DNA from: Myotis daubentonii
Lineage: Eukaryota > Chordata > Mammalia > Chiroptera > Vespertilionidae
Assembly (NCBI RefSeq): GCF_963259705.1
Contig: NC_081842.1
Location: forward strand, 179,866,349-179,930,348
Direction of reading: 5' to 3'
DNA: 64,000 nt
Positions 23,733-35,521 of the stretch are shown piece after piece. Position 1 is the first letter of the stretch, and each line of letters starts with the position of its first letter. Under the pieces are notes generated by a model that was given only the letters and a program-made list of their open reading frames with translations, made no database searches and was not told the DNA's origin. The translations under genes were made by a program, and so were the position numbers.

Positions 23733-23959
23733 ATCCATATATTTTATCTCATATTTGTATTTTGGGGTTAGGTACCTACTGTGTGCAAGGCCAGCATGAT
23801 GGGAATATCTTAGAGTCTATCATTTCTTACAATATTTCCTTAGAAAGTGAATTTAAACTGCTTGAGTTTACTCTTCTGTAAAAGGAAGATAATAATAATA
23901 ATATGGGCTTGTGGACACATACCAGCCATGTGACCTTGAGCAATTAATATAGGAAACTA

Positions 23960-24095
23960 CTGGGTGTCTCCCCCCCCAAAAAATGTATGCACACTATGTC
24001 TATAGATTCTATTACATTTTGATAATGAAATGTATTTTAATAAACACTGCCTTTATAATTATTCAAGGTGTGTATACATTTTTTGGGACATCCTG
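23960..24095. mobile_element. Mariner-like short element, 136 bp
   Basis: Inverted ends ACTGGGTGTC...CCAAAAAATGTATGCACAC and (right, reversed) ACAGGATGTCCCAAAAAATG share the core CCAAAAAATGTAT(A/G)CACAC. Both sides carry a TA dinucleotide (23958-23959 and 24096-24097), as Tc1/mariner insertions do. The left end has an expanded C run. No transposase is present. Confidence 0.75.
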
Positions 24096-24097
24096 TA

Positions 24098-24310
24098 TTA
24101 GTGCCTAATATTTACCAAGTACTTGCCAGCTAATGTTCCAGGCATTCTTTTAAGCATGTTACGCATATGATCACACTTAAATTTTCATAGCAGCCTTATG
24201 AAATTGATATTGTCATTTCCACTATAGCGGTAGATAAACTGAGGCAAAGAAAAGGTTGAGTAACTTCCTCAGTATTCCATTGCTTGTATGAGGTTCAAAC
24301 TATGAAGCTG
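24098..24310 (-). mobile_element. MIR SINE, reverse orientation
   Basis: TTTACCAAGTACTTGCCAGC, GTTCCAGGCATTCTTTTAAG, GGTAGATAAACTGAGGCAAAG and GAGTAACTTCCTCAG follow MIR in reverse. The mariner-like element touches its left edge. Confidence 0.7.
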
Positions 24311-25081
24311 GCCAAACATCAGATCATTAAATACATAAGGAGAAATTCCATTGAATAGAGGGATCAGAAAAATCTTTCTGCCTGAGATATTTCTTTGGCT
24401 TGAGGGGATCAATGGACTATCAAGGCAGATTGCAAAGAAAGATTCTGTGGAAAGGTAACACAAGGGAAAATTGGGGAGATGGGATCGGATATCATCACCT
24501 CCCTACTAGACTTACGCTTCCTTTTATTACTTTGGTTGTCAATTTCAAGCCTCCTTGCACATTCTGGTCCTTCTGGCTAAAAAAGCCATTCATTCCTTTA
24601 TTATACATGCATTTATTGAGTACCCATTGGCCCTCTCCCTTATCACCCACTGGACTGAAGCATCATTCTTCAGGATCTCACAGGATAGGCTTCTCCTCTC
24701 TGAAACTTCATTGACACTTCTGAGCAGAGGTGAATCATTGATCCTGTGTGCCCCAGCATGCTGGGTATATGTTAGTTTTAGTTCTGGCCGTGTGTATTGC
24801 AGTCCTTTACATGACCACAACTCTTCTAGGCTGAGCTTCTTTGAGGACAGGAGTCAGGCTTTGTCTCTGTACTCTTGAACAGCATGGTTACACAGGAAAT
24901 GTTTGTTGACAGGAAGGAGCCCAGATTTTCACCTGGCCCACAATAGGTTCTCAGTACATATTTGTTACTACAAAATGATAAGTATTATAAATAAAAGTAT
25001 GTCCATATATAACTGAGTTTGTGACTATGTCATCTCTCATGGAATGTTGTCTTTTGGGGGAGGGGAGAGGTTAGGCGAGTG

Positions 25082-25317
25082 CATTGATGGCGAACCTATG
25101 ACACACGTGTCAGAGGTGACATGCGAACTCATTTATTTGGTTGATTTTTCTTTGTCAAATGGCATTTAAATATATAAAATAAATATCAAAAATATAAGTC
25201 TTTGTTTTACTATGGTTACAAACATCAAGAAATTTCTATATGGTGACATGGCACCAGAGTTAAGTTAGGGTTTTCCAAAATGCTGACATGCCGAGCTCAA
25301 AAGGTTCGCCATCACTG
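25082..25317. mobile_element. Non-autonomous hAT element, 236 bp
   Basis: Ends CATTGATGGCGAACCT and (right, reversed) CAGTGATGGCGAACCT are inverted repeats. The flanks GGCGAGTG (25074-25081) and GGTGAGTG (25318-25325) are an 8-bp target duplication with one change. The AT-rich interior has no coding frame. It is a vesper-bat-type hAT; I do not assign a subfamily. Confidence 0.9.
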
Positions 25318-25510
25318 GGTGAGTGGCATGGTGCAGATAGATGGCACAGCAGTGGCAGAAAAGTTCCCATTTTTCTATGAATAATTTTATGGACCCCATT
25401 CTAGGAAGACCATTTTTCATTTTCCTTACTTGTAACCTTAGATCCTCTAGTTCAGGTTCCTTTCATTCAGGGCTAGTGTCCTTTATAGCTTGTTAAAAAC
25501 AAATTAACCA

Positions 25511-25749
25511 GCCCAGCTGGTGTTGCTCAGTGGTTGAGCATCAACCTATGAACCAGGAGGTCAGGGTTCTATTCCCGGTCAGGGCGCATGCCTGGGTTAA
25601 GGGCTCGATCTCCAGCGTGGGGAGTGCATGAGGCAGCGGATCATTCATTCTCTCTGATCAATGATGTTCCTATCTCTCGCTCCCTCTCCCTTCCTTTCTG
25701 AAGTCAATAAAGAAAACAACAACAACAATGAAAAAAAAACCAGCAACAC
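25511..25749 (+). mobile_element. Ves SINE
   Basis: The head GCCCAGCTGGTGTTGCTCAG, B-box-like GGTTCTATTCCCGG, TGATCAATGATG and a tail of AATAAAG plus (AAC)n and A run are present. The flanking TTAACCA repeats at 25504-25510 and 25750-25756 form a short target duplication. Confidence 0.85.
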
Positions 25750-26597
25750 TTAACCAGATATCTTTGGATAAGGTGGAAATTTCCCGCAATTTAAACATTA
25801 CTATAATTTCATGTGGCTTTTATGTTAGACCTTCTAGTTAAGCCATCTTTAGTTGTCCTGAGTAAGAAGGTTGGTTCATTATCCATTTTGAGCTGAAACT
25901 GGCATTTAAGGTCAGCCTTGTTAGATTACACTATTCTAGATCTGTGGGATGAGCTAAACATTGACTGACTACACAGTTAAAGATCCATTTCTAGTAGCTG
26001 ATCAGCCTAACTTGGTCAGAGTCTTGGCAGCTCCAGCTCTAGTATTATTTAAATATTATCTTAATATTATTTAAACATAGATAACTAGTGGAATGCTTAT
26101 TTTCCATTAAACTCTCAGATGTAACTATCAGATAGGTAGTCATTGGGAAAGAGTGCTGACTTGACACAGGGAATACATTCATTCAGTGTAATGAAATCAA
26201 ATGAGATAATGTATGTGAAGCAGTAACTGAGGGCATAGTATATAGTAAGTGCATCGTAAATACTAGCTGTAATTGAAGTGGTTGTATTATCACTTTTCTC
26301 TTCCCAACACAGTGTCTGAGCTTAATACTCCTGAGCACTGTGCAACGCATACTTTATTAGAGAAAGAATGAATGAAATGTGTGTCTGCCTGCTTCTTTTT
26401 CTCCCCACATTAAATGCTTGTCTGCTCTTATAGCTGGGGGACAAGCTGACATACAAATTGGCTTGCTGAAAGTTTCTCAGTCCCATTTGTCACCTTACTC
26501 TTGGAGCCCAATTGTATGTCAACTCCATGTCCCGCCTGCTGCCTGCCAGTGAGGGGCAGACCCAGGCCACTTCCCTATGATCTGCTTTAGCTGGCAA

Positions 26598-26764
26598 GGC
26601 TCTGATCAAGCTTGACTGATGGATGGGTGCCCCATTGTTGGGAACATCTGCATGGGCTGCTCGGGAAATAAGCCTTTGCTGTGTTTTTCTGGGTGACATC
26701 CACTGCTTGAAAATAAGAAACATGGAAAACAAAGATTTGGGTTTGCCCTTCTTTGAAAATCCAG
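26598..26764 (+). repeat. Right copy of a ~170-bp direct repeat pair
   Basis: It contains GATGGATGGGTGCCCCA, GGGAACATCTGCATGGGCTG, ACATGGAAAACAAAGAT and GCCCTTCTTTGAAAA, matching 23564-23732 about 3 kb upstream. It ends only 280 bp before the DAB1 exon. Overlapping minus-strand frames of 80-90 codons have no support. Confidence 0.75.
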
Positions 26765-27014
26765 AGTTCTGAAGACCTATTTTGAGTCACCTGGCTTGAG
26801 AAATGGTTTTGTGTTTTGCGTATAGGCCTCTCATTTCCTTTGCTGTAAATCCTGTCCATGGCTTGAGGAAATCATGTGAGTAGTTTGTACATGGAGGCCA
26901 AGATTTTCTGTTTGGTTTTTTTTGTGTGTGTTTTTTGTTTGTTTGTTTTTTTATGACTATTTCCCCCCCTAATTTCTGTTTCACGTCAAAGGGGTGACTA
27001 TTCTGAGTGACCAC

Positions 27015-27043
27015 CTTGATCATTCTCCTCCCTTGATTTGCAG
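27015..27043 (+). promoter_or_regulatory. DAB1: Splice acceptor of the DAB1 exon
   Basis: A pyrimidine-rich stretch (CATTCTCCTCCCTTGATTTG) runs directly into the AG at 27042-27043. Branch-point-like adenosines lie about 20-30 nt upstream. It precedes an exon whose coding part is recognisable, so it is very likely a used acceptor. Confidence 0.85.
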
Positions 27044-27347
<304 letters not shown>

Positions 27348-27424
27348 TAGAGTCACCAGCATGATTGGATACTTTTGTGCCCATAATATATTTTAATGGG
27401 TCTTCATTATTCTCTGGGTAAAAT

Positions 27425-27560
27425 CTAAAATTCTTTTCATGACATATAGTCCCCTTCCTGATGTATCTTCTTCCCATCCCTCCAGCAATATTTTCCTAAG
27501 CTCCCCTCCTTTAACCCTGTTAATCCTCCAGGCATTCTGTCCTCTGTGGTTGACCTTTGC
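27425..27560 (+). mobile_element. L2-like LINE fragment
   Basis: AAATCTAAAATTCTTTTCATG, then CCTTCCTGATGTATC and the CCTCCAGGCATTCTGTCCTC stretch follow the L2 3' region in order. It starts about 180 bp after the exon donor. Confidence 0.5.
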
Positions 27561-27565
27561 ATACA

Positions 27566-27762
27566 TAAGTGGTTCTCAGAGGCCAGCAGCACCAGCAGCA
27601 CCTGGAAGGATGGTGAAAGCACAGATGGCCGAGGCTCATCCCCAGGTTTTGGTTCCCCAAGTCTAAGATGGGGTCTGAAACTTTGCATTTATAACAAGTT
27701 CCCATATGATGCAATTGCCGTTGGTTCAGAGACCAGACTTTGAGAGTCATTGTACTCTTATT
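27566..27762 (+). mobile_element. MER5A-like hAT element
   Basis: AGTGGTTCTCAGAGGCCAGC, CAGCAGCACCTGG, ATTTATAACAAGTTCCCATA and the terminal GACTTTGAGAGTCATTGT are the ordered landmarks of MER5A. The four frames called over this stretch are not coding. Confidence 0.7.
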
Positions 27763-28200
27763 AGTCCAGCCTGAAATCACGCTCCACTTTTTTTCCAAAA
27801 GGACTCCTTGCTGTTCAGGTTTGAGCTTAGTGGGCCCCTACGGAATTTGGGCTTTCCTTACTTCCTGAATTGGGGAAGTTGCTCATTTGTTTTGCTTCAG
27901 TAGCACTTTGTTACTATCTCAATTTATTAAAAATGTCCTGTGTTTTTGTTTGTCAACTCTATCATACACCCCTTCAGACCTGGACCTCTTGTTCACCCTT
28001 TCACTCCCAACACTTCGGAAGTGCTGACACAGGGTAGACACATAGCCTCCTGGGAATGAAGACCAGTGTGCTAGTGTGATGATAGAATAAATCTATCCCT
28101 TTTGATGTTTTCTGAAGATTTGGGTCCTGTCTCTTTATGCCTATCCCTTTCAGGAAATGTGTCTCCCTGTTTTAATTGGATGCCAGCAACTTCTTGCGAG

Positions 28201-28201
<1 letters not shown>

Positions 28202-28242
<41 letters not shown>
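28202..28242 (+). repeat. (TG)n microsatellite, about 20 units
   Basis: An uninterrupted TG dinucleotide run. It produces poly-Cys-Val and poly-His-Thr frames that are artefacts. Its purity makes length polymorphism likely. Confidence 0.98.
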
Positions 28243-28244
<2 letters not shown>

Positions 28245-29009
28245 CTCCCCGTGGTTACAGCTCTTTCCTCCCCCATCTTCTCCGCTGCATGAAGGAGGAT
28301 TAATAGAGCTCTCTTTCAGGTCTTGAGATCTGTCAATATCAGCTTGCAAACCCGGATGCCTCTGGTTGCTCTGTGAGGAAGTGATTTGTTTGGGATTGTG
28401 CTGTGCCTGCCCTGTCATGTTGGTGATGGCACTTGTCTGACACTCTGGAAACGGGGACATACATGTAATACATATGCAGCTTTCGGACAACCAACCCCCA
28501 GGGAGGACTATACATTATACTTTAGATAATTATTGGAAACACAAATATTTTGGAAGCAGTCTATTTTATTCTCTAAAACTTAATGTAAACCTTGTTCTTT
28601 ATGCATTGTGGCCTAAGCATAATAGATGAAAATCAAGTGGGTGAGAATACAGGTCTTGGGAGAACTGCTACATAGGAAAAAAATTGCAGAATCTGTTATG
28701 TACTAGAATTTAAATCCTTTTTTCAGTGGAAACTGACAGGTTATATTTTTGCTTCAAATTTAACCTTCCCTCTAAACTTGTGCTCTTGAATGCTTTATAC
28801 ATTAAAAATTGTATCTTAGTGCCCATCTTTTCATTCTTAATTTTAACATTGCAAACCCAGAAGTATTCTAAAGAGAGGATTCAGGTTTTTAGAACATTGG
28901 CTTAGTGGAGGATTTGGAAGGAGAGTGTGAAGGTGACCTTTTTATCTCCTCCTCATCTTCATATCCTAATAAGCCCTAAAACCAGCACAATACATATGCA
29001 AGGAGTATT

Positions 29010-29235
29010 CTCTAGTGAGTGGCTAATCCCACAGAGTCTGAGCAGGTCAATCTGGGTCAAATTCTGGCTATACCGTTTCCTAACTATGTAACTGTAGAAT
29101 ATTAGCCTCAGTTTTCTCTCCTATAAAATGAAAATATAATATTGCAGACCTCAAAGGCTCACCATGAATATTAATTGAAATAAAGCAAATAAAACACTCA
29201 ATATAGGACTTGGCATATATTAAAAGCTCAAGGAA
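29010..29235 (+). mobile_element. MIR SINE
   Basis: CAAATTCTGGCTATACCGTT, TAGCCTCAGTTTTCTC, AAATGAAAATATAATATTGC and AGGACTTGGCATATATTAAA are MIR landmarks in order. Confidence 0.7.
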
Positions 29236-29236
29236 G

Positions 29237-29450
29237 TTTAGCTTTGTTCCTCCTTTCCGCCCCCCCTTTCTCCTCCTCATTCTTGCCCTACTGCTTCCCA
29301 TCCCCTCCCTCTTCTATCATCTTTCTTTATTTTCCTTCTCTCACTTCTTTTCTCTATTTCACTTATTCCATTTCTACCCATCTCCTCCTCTTTGTCTTCT
29401 CTACCTTCATCATCCTCATCCTCATCTTACATTGTTTTCTCTTATCCCAT
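29237..29450 (+). repeat. Pyrimidine-rich tract
   Basis: About 210 bp of almost pure C/T with TCTTCC and CCTCATC-like submotifs. The open frames here reflect missing purine-rich stops. Such polypurine/polypyrimidine DNA can form triplex structures. Confidence 0.8.
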
Positions 29451-29849
29451 TGTAGAGCCAAAGGGATCTTAAGAAGTGTATAATACATTATTTGTCCCAG
29501 AGCAAGAGCTAAAAATTGTTTGTAATTATGTAACAGAAATAAATCTTTATTCTTGATAATGTGTTTGATCCAAGCACCATGAAAACACATTCATACATTA
29601 AAATAAGAGAGAGAATATGCTGGTAACAGGATTAATTTATTTATTATTCTTCAGTTTTGACTTTGGAATAGTCAGTATTCTACTAAACGAATGTTGGTAA
29701 CTGGGCCCAAACAAGTAGAACTTTAAAAAGAATAAACAGTGTATATCTTCATCTTGAATATAATTGTATTGCTAAGCTCTCACTAATACTTTCTCGATCT
29801 CCTCTTTGGTTTTCTGTGGAGGCAACATATAGCCTTGTAAGTAAGTTTC

Positions 29850-30480
29850 TTCCTTCCTCTGCAATCCTTAGGTACTTCTTTTTCTTATCATAGCACATTG
29901 GCTAGTCTGTCAATACAGTATTTAGTGATAGTAGGTATCCTCATCTTGTCCTTAAACTAGTAGAAATGCTTCTAAATTACTGTAAATCTGATATCTAAGT
30001 TTTTACTGAAGATTCTTTTTAATATGTTTTTATTGTTGATAATATTACAGATATCTCCCATTTTTCTCTCTTTACCCCCCTCCTCCCAACCCCTACCCTT
30101 CCCCCCACATTAAAGATTATTTATTAATTCTCTTTCATTTATCATTTTTCAGGAAGTCTATTTTAAAGTTTTGATTTACATGTTGAATTTTTATTATATG
30201 CCTTTTTATATTTATATCAATGCGTATTTTTACTATTTTAATTTATCTTATGGTGGATTTTACTGACAGATTTTCTAATCTTCATTTATGAGGTAAATTC
30301 TACTGGTTCGGGTGTATTGTTTTTTATATATGGATTTTAATTGCTGATATTTTCTTAGGATTTTGGTATCTATATGCATCAGCAAGATTGACAGATAACT
30401 TTCTTTTCGTGGACAATCTCTGTGCCTGGTATTAGTCAAAGTTTATATAAAGCTTTTAGAGGTAAGGAAATACTGAATCA
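29850..30480 (-). mobile_element. Old L1 ORF2-region fragment, reverse orientation
   Basis: GGTATCCTCATCTTGTCCTT, ATTTTCTTAGGATTTTGGTATC and ATGCATCAGCAAGATTGACAG are the antisense form of the L1 reverse-transcriptase region, heavily diverged and full of stops. A younger L1 3' end (30019-30112) interrupts it. Confidence 0.7.
30019..30112 (-). mobile_element. Bat L1 3' end inserted into an older L1
   Basis: Reverse complement gives a G-rich stretch, then GATATCTGTAATATTATCAA, AATAAAAAC and the A-rich end, the same tail type as at 960-1178 and 36292. Flanks AAGATTCTTT (30009-30018) and AAGATTATTT (30113-30122) match at 9 of 10 positions as a target duplication. The insertion is only about 94 bp, so it is severely 5'-truncated. 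Confidence 0.75.
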
Positions 30481-31369
30481 TATGTAGGTCTCTTTCTGGG
30501 AAAATATATATATATTTTTAGTGATTTTCATCTTTTAAAAAGCTACATATGCTTATTATTAAAAATTAGAAAAGAAAAAGTAAGCATGCATATTTCCATC
30601 AATCAGAAGTAACTACTGCTAACATTGCAGTCCTTTTCAGAGTGGCTTGAGATCATACTATTCATACAGTTTTATATCCTGCTTTATTTTGGACATTATA
30701 TCATAAATGCATTTTTAGATTATTAGATGATATTATAGACTAGAAAAGTTGTTTTCCCCTTGGCAAAATTCAGATAGTTCCTGGGCAGATATTTTATTTC
30801 CTAAAAAGGAATACCTCAGGGCACGGGCCACCTATTGTGAGAAAGAGTGGCTTAAAAAAAATTGAGAAGCCCTTTAGAATTTCCCACAGACCTGTCACCC
30901 TGGTTCTTCACCCAGGCTGCTGAAACCGAGTCAGACAGTTTTAAATGCAAGTCACACAGGGCCACATTTCCCCGTCAAATGAGTTTCTAGGCAGGCCATG
31001 TATGAGAAATAACGAGAGTGTTCACAATTTTAATAAGGAAGGGATGAAAGTAGTGAGCAATAAAGTTGTTTTCTTCGTTTCATTTTTATTGGATGGTGTC
31101 ACCATACATACAGCTTGTCAAACGCTGCATATTCCAGGAGTGGGGTTGGGTGGAGGACTGGAAGAGGAGAAGGCTTATTTTCAGGGTTGCTACCTGCCTT
31201 CAGAGGGGAGAGCAGTTGGCACAATTCTTGTTACTGATCATCCTGGCATTAGGCCACCCAGTGGGAGACTATGGTGGAGGACTAGGTCCCCTGATAAAGC
31301 AGATGCAGATACTTCTGAGGGCAGTGCCTGGAGCTTCCAGTCAGCGTCACCTGGCAACTTATTGGAGGG

Positions 31370-31465
31370 GAAAGAGCACTAACTTTGGAGCCAGACAGAC
31401 CTGGTTGTTTAATACTAACTTTCCTTATCTGCTGTGTAACCAGAGATGGTTATTTAGCCTTGGAG
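31370..31465 (+). mobile_element. MIR SINE fragment
   Basis: AGAGCACTAACTTTGGAGCC, AGACAGACCTGG and CTGCTGTGTAACCAGAGATG match the 5' half of MIR. The (GGT)n/(TG)n array begins just after it. Confidence 0.65.
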
Positions 31466-31481
31466 CCTAATCTTTAAGAGG

Positions 31482-31542
31482 GTGTGTGGTGGTGGTGGTG
31501 GTGGTGGTGGTGGTGGTGTGTGTGTGTGTGTATGTGTGTGTA
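31482..31542 (+). repeat. Compound microsatellite (GGT)n-(TG)n
   Basis: About ten GGT units run directly into TG units with one TA interruption. It encodes a poly-Trp frame on one strand and poly-Pro on the other; both are artefacts. Confidence 0.97.
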
Positions 31543-33017
31543 TAATAATACTTGTCATCAGAAGGGCGGGGGATATGGGGATATGTCCTGGATAAAGGGC
31601 AGCTTGGGATCTGCAGCCTGGCACCTGCTTGGTGTGTGTGAGTTTTTCTGCTGCCTTCCTTCTGAAATCACAGTTCAGCATTATCTCCTGATTTTATTGA
31701 AACACCTGAAGATAAAACGGCTCACTTTCCTTACGTTTATGTTAGCGTTATATCCAAGGGTCATGAGATAACAACAAGAACATGCTTCCTTAGTATTTTC
31801 TCCCAGAAAGAACAGCTGCAAGAATCCAGGTTCTGGTGGGATCCAGGAGAAGCTGGTGGTCAGGGGGCAGTGCCTTAGCGCTGGACTCAAATCAGATTGA
31901 GCTAGAACCTGGCTATGTGCCTCAGGAGCTGTGAAAGTCTTTGGAGATTTCTTTGAAAATTCTGGTCAATTTTGGTTAAGGAGTGGTTTTAATACTGCCA
32001 TACTCAAGTATGATCTCTGAACTGATCAGTCAGCCTGGGAAAATGATCTGTGCTAACGGTGGTCTGCCACTTACGTGCTTATAAGATGCTGTTGTACTCA
32101 TTACCCCATTGGATCCTTGGGATCCTGGGAGGTTAATTTAAATAAAAAATACATTTTATCAGGTCCATGGGGCAGAGCTGCTGTTTCATCGCTTCTATCT
32201 ACTGCTGTTGTCCTGCAGGGGAGGCAGCCTGAGGTCAGTCAGGACACTGGATTTGGGCTCAGACCTCAGACCCACCGCTCTCTTTTTCCTCTCTCAAAGT
32301 CATTTCCACTTTTTAAGCTTTAGTTTCCTCAGGCAATAAATGGATAGAGAAATTATATTTGCTCGGCCAAATGTGAAACATAGATGAGACATTAATTACT
32401 CACTTAGTTCTTTTGTCCACAAGCATTTGTCCAGACCCAGCCAAGAGCCCTGGAGGCCTCAGTGTCCTGGGGGAGGGGACTGTGACCCATCAGTGCAGGT
32501 ACCACTACCTCTGGAAGCCCTTCAGATTTTTGTCTCACCCTTCCCTGAAAAAAAAAAAAAGTTTTTCCTACTTTGCAACTTTTATTTATTCTCAATCTAT
32601 TACTATTCATAAAATTGGTTTAACTTTTACTCCAAATTCATACGTATTGATTAAATATTACATGTTTATCATAATAAAGAAAATTCTAATTAAAACACTT
32701 TTTTTCTGTTTTTCTGGCTAAAAGCAAGTGAATTTCATCTTAATAAACACAAGTAACGCAATACTCTGAAAGTCTTTATACATGGACGCCTGAATGGGTT
32801 CATTAGATGTTGAAGTACATAGACAGTTCTAAGGGACTAGTGTCAGGGCTAGCTAGAGCCCCTTCCTCTTAGATGACAGGGACATGACCACAGTCATTTA
32901 GTTGGTCAGTGACAGAGCCAGGGCTGGAACCCAGGTACGACTCCCTGGCTGGTGTTTAGATTTCAGACTACTTACGCTCTTAGGAATAACCTCTGGGTAT
33001 TTTATTTCCTCTTCTTT

Positions 33018-33213
33018 TTCTTTTCTTTTTTTAAAATTGATTTCAGAGAGGAAGGGAGTGGGAGAGAGAGAGAATCATTGATCAGCTGCCTCCTGCATTC
33101 CCTCTACTGAGGATTGAGCCCACAACCCAGCCATGTGTCCTGACTGGGAATTGAACCATGACTTCCTGGTTTCTAGGTCGATGCTCAACCACTGAGCCAC
33201 ACTGGTCGGGCTG
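33018..33213 (-). mobile_element. Ves SINE, reverse orientation
   Basis: The complement of the head lies on the right (ATGCTCAACCACTGAGCCAC) and the tail with TTAAAATTGATTTC on the left. TTTCCTCTTCTTT is repeated exactly at 33005-33017 and 33214-33226, a 13-bp target duplication. Confidence 0.95.
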
Positions 33214-33289
33214 TTTCCTCTTCTTTACACTAAAGACTCCTGGAGGAGCCCATGATTTAGAAATAGATAAAATTACATTTGGGTCAAGG

Positions 33290-33450
33290 CTCAGCCCATT
33301 TTCTACTTATCTGTCTCAGGCTAGCCACATAATCTTTCTGAGCCTCATCTGCTGCACCTGTAAAGTGGGGAAAACAGAACCTATCTCAAAGTGTTGTAAT
33401 AAAGATTGCATGAGTCAACTATTTAAAACACCTCACACAATTATCTGTAC
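33290..33450 (+). mobile_element. MIR SINE
   Basis: CTAGCCACATAATCTTTCTG, AGCCTCATCTGCTGCACCTG, TAAAGTGGGGAAAAC and CTCAAAGTGTTGTAATAAAG follow MIR in order. Confidence 0.75.
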
Positions 33451-33697
33451 ATAGACTCAAGAGAAGGAAATTGTTCTTTTTTCCCCTATCTTTCCTACCA
33501 GCCCTGAGAGGTGGCACTTCTCTTAGTACACTCGGGTATAAAGAGAGGTGGAGAATATCCCTACCCTCAGAGTCACATGGGTATTTAGCCAGTAAGAAAA
33601 AACTGGTCCATCTTCCAATGGATACTTGTTCCAAGAACAACTGGGAAAGTGGATAGGGAATACCAAGTAAATGGACCATGTTGTCAAGCTACAAACA

Positions 33698-33870
33698 TTT
33701 ATTAATAACCATCATTTATTGCATGCTTCCTGCATGCCCTCCATTTTAGATAAATTGTCCCTAATGAACCCAAATTTTACATCACCTCATGGAACACATA
33801 AAAAGATAATGTTCGGAGAGATCAAGAGACTTTCCCAGGTCACATGACTTGTCCAGAGCTAGCGAGCACT
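33698..33870 (-). mobile_element. MIR SINE, reverse orientation
   Basis: TAACCATCATTTATTGCATG, CACCTCATGGAACAC, GAGACTTTCCCAGGTCACATG and TGTCCAGAGCTAGC are MIR landmarks in reverse. Confidence 0.6.
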
Positions 33871-34799
33871 GTCTGCCACCTGTGGAAGTCTGTGCCGTGT
33901 TCCCTGAATGCATTCTGTGGGTTCATCCTGTGCCCTGATGCTTGCGGTTGGGAAATGTGAACAAATTACAGGGGCTGCACTGTTTTAGGGGGCTGGGCAT
34001 GGAAGCAGATCAGCCACGTCATGTAAATTTATGGCACCTCTGGCTTGGCAGGGGTTTGGATCTTGGTGAGCTAATTGCTCTCTGCTAACTCTGTGATTTG
34101 CAGGCTTTGGAAATTCGAAATCAAGGATTTAATTACAAGACCACATAAATCTCTCTGAGGTGGATCCATAAAGCTCCTGGGGTGAGGGGTTTGGGAAGGA
34201 GGGAATATTGTTTTAGGTCAAGAAGTCTTACTTAATGGTAAGATTGACTGTCAGAACATATGATGTGTGGTTGGGAGAGACTTCTGTATTCTCCATGAGC
34301 ACATGGTCTCAAATTTATTACAGGACACCTCACCCACTGTGGTCATTTCATGAAGACAAACTCATTTCAGGGCCTCATTCTAGCTGGTTCTAAGTGACTT
34401 AGGAAAAGTCAGGCTTTCTTCAAGTCCACACCTCTGTTCACCCTTGACCTTATTTTATAACCCCAGAAGCATACCAGTCAGGACAACACACTGAGCAAGC
34501 TTTTTGAGATCTGGTTCCTGTCATCGATTCTATGCCTTTGTCACGCTGAGCCACACTGAGCTTCAGGTCCCAGGGTGCACCTCTGACATTTGTGCATACT
34601 GTTTTCCCTGTTGGACCACCTTTCTCACCTTATTCACTTGGCTAACTCTGTTCCACCCTTCAGAACTCAGCAACCATTTGACTGGACCATCATCCTTAAC
34701 ATTTGGAACTTCAAGATGCCCTCAATTAATAAACCACCATTAACCCCTGTGACCTCCTAAGTATCTCTTAAATCCCATCGTTCTCTCTCCTAGCTGCCC

Positions 34800-35510
34800 C
34801 TGTCCTGACGGTCCTTCAAGCTGTGGATCATCCCAGGCTCTGCCTCAGTGGTCTTCCAGTTTCCATTGTTATCCATCTCTAAGCTGTTCTTGAAACTCTC
34901 ACCAACATGAAAATCTGATCAGGTTCTATCTCTGCTTTAGACTCTTCAGTCAGCAGCTCCCACTGCTTATCTGGCTCCAGAGAGGCCCCATCTGGTCTGA
35001 CCTCTCCTTATCTTTCCAGTCACATCGCTCACCACTCTTCCACAATGATACTTCCTCTACTCAGTGGCTCAATTGAGCTAATTTCAGTTCCCAGACCCTA
35101 CCATGTGATCTTTCACATTTGGAATTTTGCAAAAGCTTTTTTATCTCCCAGGAATACATTTTTCTTTATTCTTTTCAAAGCTTATTCCACTTTTGATTTA
35201 GTTTAAAGTTAGATATGACTTTTCCCAGAAATGCTCTGGTGATTTATTGCAGCCCACAGATATGACCCCCAGTTGAGGGTTATGACTGGTCTGTGCGCTC
35301 TCAAAGCACCTCATTTTCCCCATCATAATACATTATTTTAACTATCTCTTGATTCCTCTTTATCACTCACTAGCTAAGAGCTCTGTGAGTACAGGGACTG
35401 TGTCTATCTTGTTAACCACTTCACTCCTATTCCCAAGCTCTTCCAAGCACAATGCTAATAGATGTAGGCACACAGCATTGTCTGTTGAGTGAATAAATGA
35501 GTTAATAAAG
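34800..35510 (+). mobile_element. L2 LINE 3' region
   Basis: AGACTCTTCAGTCAGCAGCT, GAGAGGCCCCATCTGGTCTG, CTAAGAGCTCTGTGAGTACAG, GGACTGTGTCTATCTTG and GTTGAGTGAATAAATGAG follow the L2 3' end through its last part. About 700 bp makes it the longest L2 piece here. Confidence 0.7.
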
Positions 35511-35521
35511 GAACTTATGAC

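Larger units (their letters stand above)
1..27043 (+). other. DAB1: DAB1 intron upstream of the first coding exon (3' part)
   Basis: No other exon is recognisable here. The region is a patchwork of interspersed repeats, listed separately, and unassigned AT-moderate sequence. DAB1 is known to have 5'UTR exons spread over very long distances, so small noncoding exons could lie here unseen, because they leave no reading-frame signature. Confidence 0.8.

Noticed and set aside
28071..28490. 139-codon frame with poly-HisThr
   Set aside because: It runs through the (TG)n microsatellite, and the flanking part shows no domain or splice signals.
30945..31470. Two overlapping frames of 145 and 134 codons
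   Set aside because: They overlap in different phases over unassigned sequence and a MIR end. Neither shows a domain, and chance explains both.
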